Below the pieces are notes generated by a model. It was not told the origin of the DNA, ran no database searches, and saw only the letters and a list, made by a program, of their open reading frames with translations. A stretch of DNA of 64,000 nucleotides, taken from assembly GCF_041751335.1 (NCBI RefSeq), contig NZ_JBGSXS010000243.1:1-64000 (forward strand). Reading direction: 5' to 3'. The position numbers and the translations under genes were made by a program. The stretch is from Aquiflexum sp041751335 (lineage in GTDB: Bacteria; Bacteroidota; Bacteroidia; Cytophagales; Cyclobacteriaceae). Shown here piece after piece: positions 60,253 through 64,000 of the stretch (position 1 is its first letter; each line of letters begins with the position of its first letter).

Positions 60253-62151
60253 ATGAAAATCTATATAAAATCAATATTGAGAGGATCTTTCCTAGCAGGG
60301 ATGCTTCTGTTCATATCCTCATGTGAAGATTATTTGGAAAGGACTCCGGAAGCAGTTGTTTCGGAAGAACTGGCCTTTCAAAATTTCATCAATTTCCAGG
60401 GCTATGTGGAGGAGCTATACCATTGTGTGCCCAATTTCACGTTGTCCAATTGGGTGAGTTCATTTAATTGGGGAGAGGATGAGATAGAATCGACGGCTGG
60501 AACCTTTACGACTGGATATCACTTTGACAGGGGAAATTTTTGGCGCTGGCAGGTTGCGAATGGTGCAGGAAGTAATGGTTTTTTGGATGCCAATTCAGCC
60601 AACACCAACAGGGATCATAAAAATAAAGGACTATGGCCACTGGCTTGGTATGGGATCCGCAAGGCCAATATTGGGTTAGAGAACCTTTCCAGGTTGGTAG
60701 ATGCTACCGATGAGGAACGGCAGTTGATAGAGGGCCAATTGTTGTTTTTTAGAGCCTGGTTTCATTTTTCGTTGATCCAGTATTTTGGGGGCTTACCTTA
60801 TGTGGATCAGGCACTGCCAAGTGATCAGCAGTTGACGTTGGCACGATTGAATTACCATCAAAGTGCCGAAAGGGTGGCTGAAGATTTGGAAAGAGCGGCT
60901 GAGTTACTTCCAATCAATTGGGATAATACTGTAGCAGGTCGCAGAACTTTGGGTAAAAATCAACAACGGATTAACAAAATCATGGCTTTGGGATATTTGG
61001 GCAAAAACTACCTTTATGCAGGTAGCCCGCTAATGAATTCAGAGTCAACCGGAAGTCGGAGTTACAATACAGATTATTGCAAGAAGGCTGCAGATACTTT
61101 TGGTAGATTGCTTCAATTAGTGGAAGGTGGGGAAACCCAATATGCATTGCTACCTTTTGATAGGTACCTTACTAATTTCCATACTATGGGACAAAACTGG
61201 GCCTTGCCCGGAGGGACAGAGGCTATATTCAGGTCTCCTTACTACTCTGCCAATGATTCACACTGGCGGATTTCAAAGCAGTATAAGCCTACATTTATGG
61301 ATGAAGGTGACCCAACAAATTTTTACCCTACAGCCAATTATGTTCATGCTAATTTTGGAATGGCCAACGGTTTGCCACTACCTGTGGATGTCACTCAAGC
61401 GGATCCAGAATCAGGGTATGATCCTCATTATCCTTGGAAAGGCCGCGATCCCAGATTTTATGCAGTTATTGTATATGATGGTGTAAAAGTGGTTCAAGGA
61501 TCTATTCCAGATCCTAATGAGGCGGCTAATCGATTTGCAAACCTTCATAGAGGAGGTAGCTACAGGGAGGTGGTAACAGGAAGCCTTTCAGGATACGCAA
61601 ATCGTAAGATCTCTCCATTGACGGCCAATAAATATGACAGGGCTTATGATTGGGGTTCATCCCTACATCTTAATGTGCCTTATATGCGTTTGGCAGATAT
61701 CTATCTGATGTATGCGGAGGCCACTTTAATGGGGTATAACAGTGTTGGAGCCACTTCAGCTACCTTTGCTAAAACACCAGTGGAAGCAGTAAATGTAATC
61801 CGGGCACGTGCTGGAATGGTCGATGTGCACCAAAAGTTTTTAGGATCAGTGGACATCTTTTTAAAGGAATTAATACGTGAAAGAGCCGTTGAGCTTGCCT
61901 TCGAAAGTCATAGGTTTAATGACCTTCGTAGGTGGTTGCTTTTGACAGAAGCTCCTTATAATATCAAGACTTCTTATGAGTTTGATCGGGCAGGGGATTT
62001 CAATGCAGACGATCCTACCCAAAACCGTATTATAAACATGAGTGAAGAAGTCATAATTGAGCGCAATTATACTTCCAAGCATTATTGGTTGCCTTTGAAA
62101 TTGGCAGATGTGATGCTTTATCCGGAATTTAACCAAAATCCCGGCTGGTAA
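60253..62151 (+). CDS. SusD/RagB-like surface lipoprotein
   Basis: The ATG at 60253 (632 residues) starts a lipoprotein signal peptide (KSILRGSFLAGMLLFISSCED, Cys about residue 24), while an ATG at 60226 overlaps the SusC stop and is less likely. The SusD fold is shown by AFQNFINFQGYVEELY and the helical RGTxxLxG-like start. Also seen are the TPR-like WYGIRKANIGLENL and QLLFFRAWFHFSLIQYFGGLPY, and the end (ELAFESHRFNDLRRWLL). The protein should cap the SusC barrel and bind the ligand at the surface. The overlap-free gap of 13 bp makes it part of the susC operon. Confidence 0.95.
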   Translation: MKIYIKSILRGSFLAGMLLFISSCEDYLERTPEAVVSEELAFQNFINFQGYVEELYHCVPNFTLSNWVSSFNWGEDEIESTAGTFTTGYHFDRGNFWRWQVANGAGSNGFLDANSANTNRDHKNKGLWPLAWYGIRKANIGLENLSRLVDATDEERQLIEGQLLFFRAWFHFSLIQYFGGLPYVDQALPSDQQLTLARLNYHQSAERVAEDLERAAELLPINWDNTVAGRRTLGKNQQRINKIMALGYLGKNYLYAGSPLMNSESTGSRSYNTDYCKKAADTFGRLLQLVEGGETQYALLPFDRYLTNFHTMGQNWALPGGTEAIFRSPYYSANDSHWRISKQYKPTFMDEGDPTNFYPTANYVHANFGMANGLPLPVDVTQADPESGYDPHYPWKGRDPRFYAVIVYDGVKVVQGSIPDPNEAANRFANLHRGGSYREVVTGSLSGYANRKISPLTANKYDRAYDWGSSLHLNVPYMRLADIYLMYAEATLMGYNSVGATSATFAKTPVEAVNVIRARAGMVDVHQKFLGSVDIFLKELIRERAVELAFESHRFNDLRRWLLLTEAPYNIKTSYEFDRAGDFNADDPTQNRIINMSEEVIIERNYTSKHYWLPLKLADVMLYPEFNQNPGW

Positions 62152-62190
62152 TTGGAGCACTTTTAGTCTTGTAAAACTTAATGAATAAAC

Positions 62191-64000
62191 ATGATGAATA
62201 ATATAAAAATAGCTCTGATATGCTGCATTTGTTTGTTACAGTTTCCACTGTTACTTGTAGCTCAGGACACTATAAAAATAAGCATTGACCCGGTAATTCG
62301 GACGACTTCGAATGAACCTATTCCTGACGCTATAGTCAAAAGTGAACAGGATGGATTTGAGACAATGTCGAATGGGCAGGGGCAGGTACATTTGGAGGTG
62401 ACTTCAGGAGCCTATCTGGTCGTGGAAGCTGCCGGATATGAAACCAGGATTCTTCCAGCTCATGCAGAGATTGTGGAAATTGTTCTGTTCCCTTACTTGG
62501 GTGGAGATGAAGTGAAAGTTGCCTTCCAAACTAAAAGGAGGAAGGATCTTATGGGAGGTGTTTCCGCTGTAAATATGCGTGCTGTACTCGATGAGAACTT
62601 TATTACCTATCCTCTGGATGGTATGGAAGCTTATGTCGGAGGTTTTCACGGGAATATGTGGGGGAACAACAGCTATCTAACATTAGTAGATGGAGTGCCT
62701 CGTGATTTGGGGAGTGTAATGCCTACCGAAATCGCCCAAATGACTTTCCTAAAAGGAGTCAATGCCATAGCTCTCTATGGAAGTCGGGGTGCCAAAGGAG
62801 TTTTATTGGTTACTACTAAACGTGGCGTGGCCAATGTACAAACAATAGAAGTTCGAACCAATCTTGGGGTACATGTACCTAAAAGGTATCCGAGGTATCT
62901 CGGATCTGGCGAGTACATGGCGCTATTCAATGAGGCTAGGGCCAATGATGGGCTAAGTCAACTTTATTCTGAAGAGGATATTTACAATCACGCTTCCGGA
63001 ATTAACCCTTACCGTTACCCCAATGTGGATTATTTTAGTGATGAGTATCTGCAGCGTGCCTATACACGTCAAGATGCTACCGTCGAGATATCCGGAGGCA
63101 ATGATAGGGCAAGGTATTATACCAATATTGGAGCAGTGAGTGAAGGATCTGTACTGGATTTTGGGCAGGCCGCTCAAAATGGTAATGAAAGGTTTAACGT
63201 GCGTGGAAATATAGACATCAATATCAATGAATATATTTCAGCCAAAGTAGATGGCGCAGCCATATTTAACAATGGAAGAGGTATCAATGCGAATTACTGG
63301 GCAGGATCTACCACACTTAGGCCACATCGTTTTACGCCACTTGTACCTGTGGATATGCTTGCTCCGGAGGATGAAGTTGCTATGAGTTATTTGGAGAGTA
63401 GTCAGCATCTGATTGATGGGAGATACTTATTAGGGGGTACTCAGTTGGATCAAAACAACCCCATTGCCGGGAGTTACGCAGGGGGTTCCAGCAGATTCAA
63501 TAGCAGACAATTCCAGTTTAATGTCGCAGTGAATGCTGATTTACGAAACCTACTTGAAGGACTATCTTTTAATTCGGCTTTTGGCCTGGATAATGCAAGT
63601 TCTTATAATTTGTCCTTCAACAACAATTATGCAGTTTATCAGCCCAACTGGACCAATTTTGATGGGAAAGATGAGATTGCAAGCCTTACCAGATATGGTC
63701 AGGATGCAAGTACCAGAACCCAAAATATAAGTAATAGCTGGTTTAGACAGACGGTGTCATTTTCTTCTCAACTAAATTATGAGAAAAATATAGACAATAA
63801 GCACCATATATCCACTATGTTGATTGCCAATGCTTTTCAGATTGGAGAATCCGCAATATATCAAAGGGTAAACAATGCCAATATTGGTTTGCATGCAGCA
63901 TATAATTACAAATCAAAGTATTATTTGGAATTCAGTGGAGCCATGGTGCATAGCGCCATGTTGGCACCTGGTAATCGGCAAGCTTTCTCCCCTACGGCCT
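62191..64000 (+). CDS. Second SusC/RagA-like TonB-linked outer-membrane protein, truncated by window edge
   Basis: The ATG at 62191 begins a signal peptide (MMNNIKIALICCICLLQFPL, ends LVAQ) and the frame stays open to the edge, giving about 603 residues. A carboxypeptidase-regulatory-like domain (EPIPDAIVKSEQDGFETMSN) precedes the plug, where NSYLTLVDGVPRD and IALYGSRGAKGVLLVTTKRG are seen. There is no STN domain. The usual ALxGxxAGLxVxxxSGxPG segment is replaced by PLDGMEAYVGGFHGNMWGNN, so the plug is unusual. It is the second SusC-like protein in the locus, 39 bp after the SusD gene. Confidence 0.88.
   Translation, partial: MMNNIKIALICCICLLQFPLLLVAQDTIKISIDPVIRTTSNEPIPDAIVKSEQDGFETMSNGQGQVHLEVTSGAYLVVEAAGYETRILPAHAEIVEIVLFPYLGGDEVKVAFQTKRRKDLMGGVSAVNMRAVLDENFITYPLDGMEAYVGGFHGNMWGNNSYLTLVDGVPRDLGSVMPTEIAQMTFLKGVNAIALYGSRGAKGVLLVTTKRGVANVQTIEVRTNLGVHVPKRYPRYLGSGEYMALFNEARANDGLSQLYSEEDIYNHASGINPYRYPNVDYFSDEYLQRAYTRQDATVEISGGNDRARYYTNIGAVSEGSVLDFGQAAQNGNERFNVRGNIDININEYISAKVDGAAIFNNGRGINANYWAGSTTLRPHRFTPLVPVDMLAPEDEVAMSYLESSQHLIDGRYLLGGTQLDQNNPIAGSYAGGSSRFNSRQFQFNVAVNADLRNLLEGLSFNSAFGLDNASSYNLSFNNNYAVYQPNWTNFDGKDEIASLTRYGQDASTRTQNISNSWFRQTVSFSSQLNYEKNIDNKHHISTMLIANAFQIGESAIYQRVNNANIGLHAAYNYKSKYYLEFSGAMVHSAMLAPGNRQAFSPTA

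Overview
The window looks like chromosomal DNA of a marine or aquatic Bacteroidota of the Cytophagales, most likely family Cyclobacteriaceae (Algoriphagus/Belliella-like). Family assignment is inference from gene content. The evidence is SusC/SusD and PorP/SprF proteins, a gliding-type C-terminal sorting domain, a type IX sorting domain on a subtilase, a DUF4249 partner of a TonB receptor, TAnnTTTG-type -7 elements, weak Shine-Dalgarno sites and AT-rich DNA. Most of the window is ordinary core chromosome. No CRISPR array, complete insertion sequence, prophage or rRNA operon was seen.

Layout. 1-7000: end of an outer-membrane protein, a palindrome-rich gap, an M23 peptidase divergent from alaS, then gatB and a TlpA-type lipoprotein. 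7269-11620: a tight four-gene cluster of exported proteins that ends in an 817-residue leucine-rich-repeat protein; three or four members appear to share one small domain. 11933-15161 (minus): a kinase-fold-like protein, a DUF3817 membrane protein, an unknown protein, an acyl-CoA thioesterase and pcm. 15272-18489: ribE, a 446-bp non-coding region with DnaA-box-like repeats and a strong terminator, then PAP2 phosphatase, hemF and a TrpF-like protein. 18572-31834 (plus): lipoprotein and subtilase, rpe, two exported proteins, gyrA, a TPR protein, then a LmbE-family protein, an unannotated 33-codon membrane peptide and a Na+/solute symporter that overlap one another. 32114-33057: small lipoprotein and a cluster of REP-like palindromes. 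33058-47039 (minus): PorP/SprF and a 1648-residue PKD/SprB-repeat adhesin, queuosine-precursor transporter, rnz, STAS protein, purC, a YwqK/MORN-repeat protein, thiolase, an interspersed palindromic element, BatC- and BatB-like proteins. 47150-53839: TonB receptor with DUF4249 lipoprotein, an RlmL-like methyltransferase and an M28 peptidase. 54192-54265: tRNA-Pro with a near-copy of its 3' end 168 bp downstream. 55021-64000: ECF sigma, FecR anti-sigma, STN-containing SusC, SusD and a second SusC cut by the window edge.

How genes work together. The sigma/FecR/STN-SusC/SusD set is a trans-envelope signalling and glycan (or other polymer) uptake locus. PorP/SprF and the giant adhesin form a type IX secretion substrate/partner pair. 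alaS, gatB, tRNA-Pro and queuosine transport serve translation, and ribE, hemF, purC and rpe are scattered housekeeping enzymes. The strongest candidates for undescribed biology are the four-gene LRR cluster, the short coupled membrane peptide at 30012-30113, the tRNA-Pro-linked repeat at 54023-54124, the hairpin leader before susC and the possible origin or non-coding RNA at 15.9-16.3 kb. Several long reading frames begin at implausible upstream codons; the starts given here were moved to match signal peptides or -7 elements.
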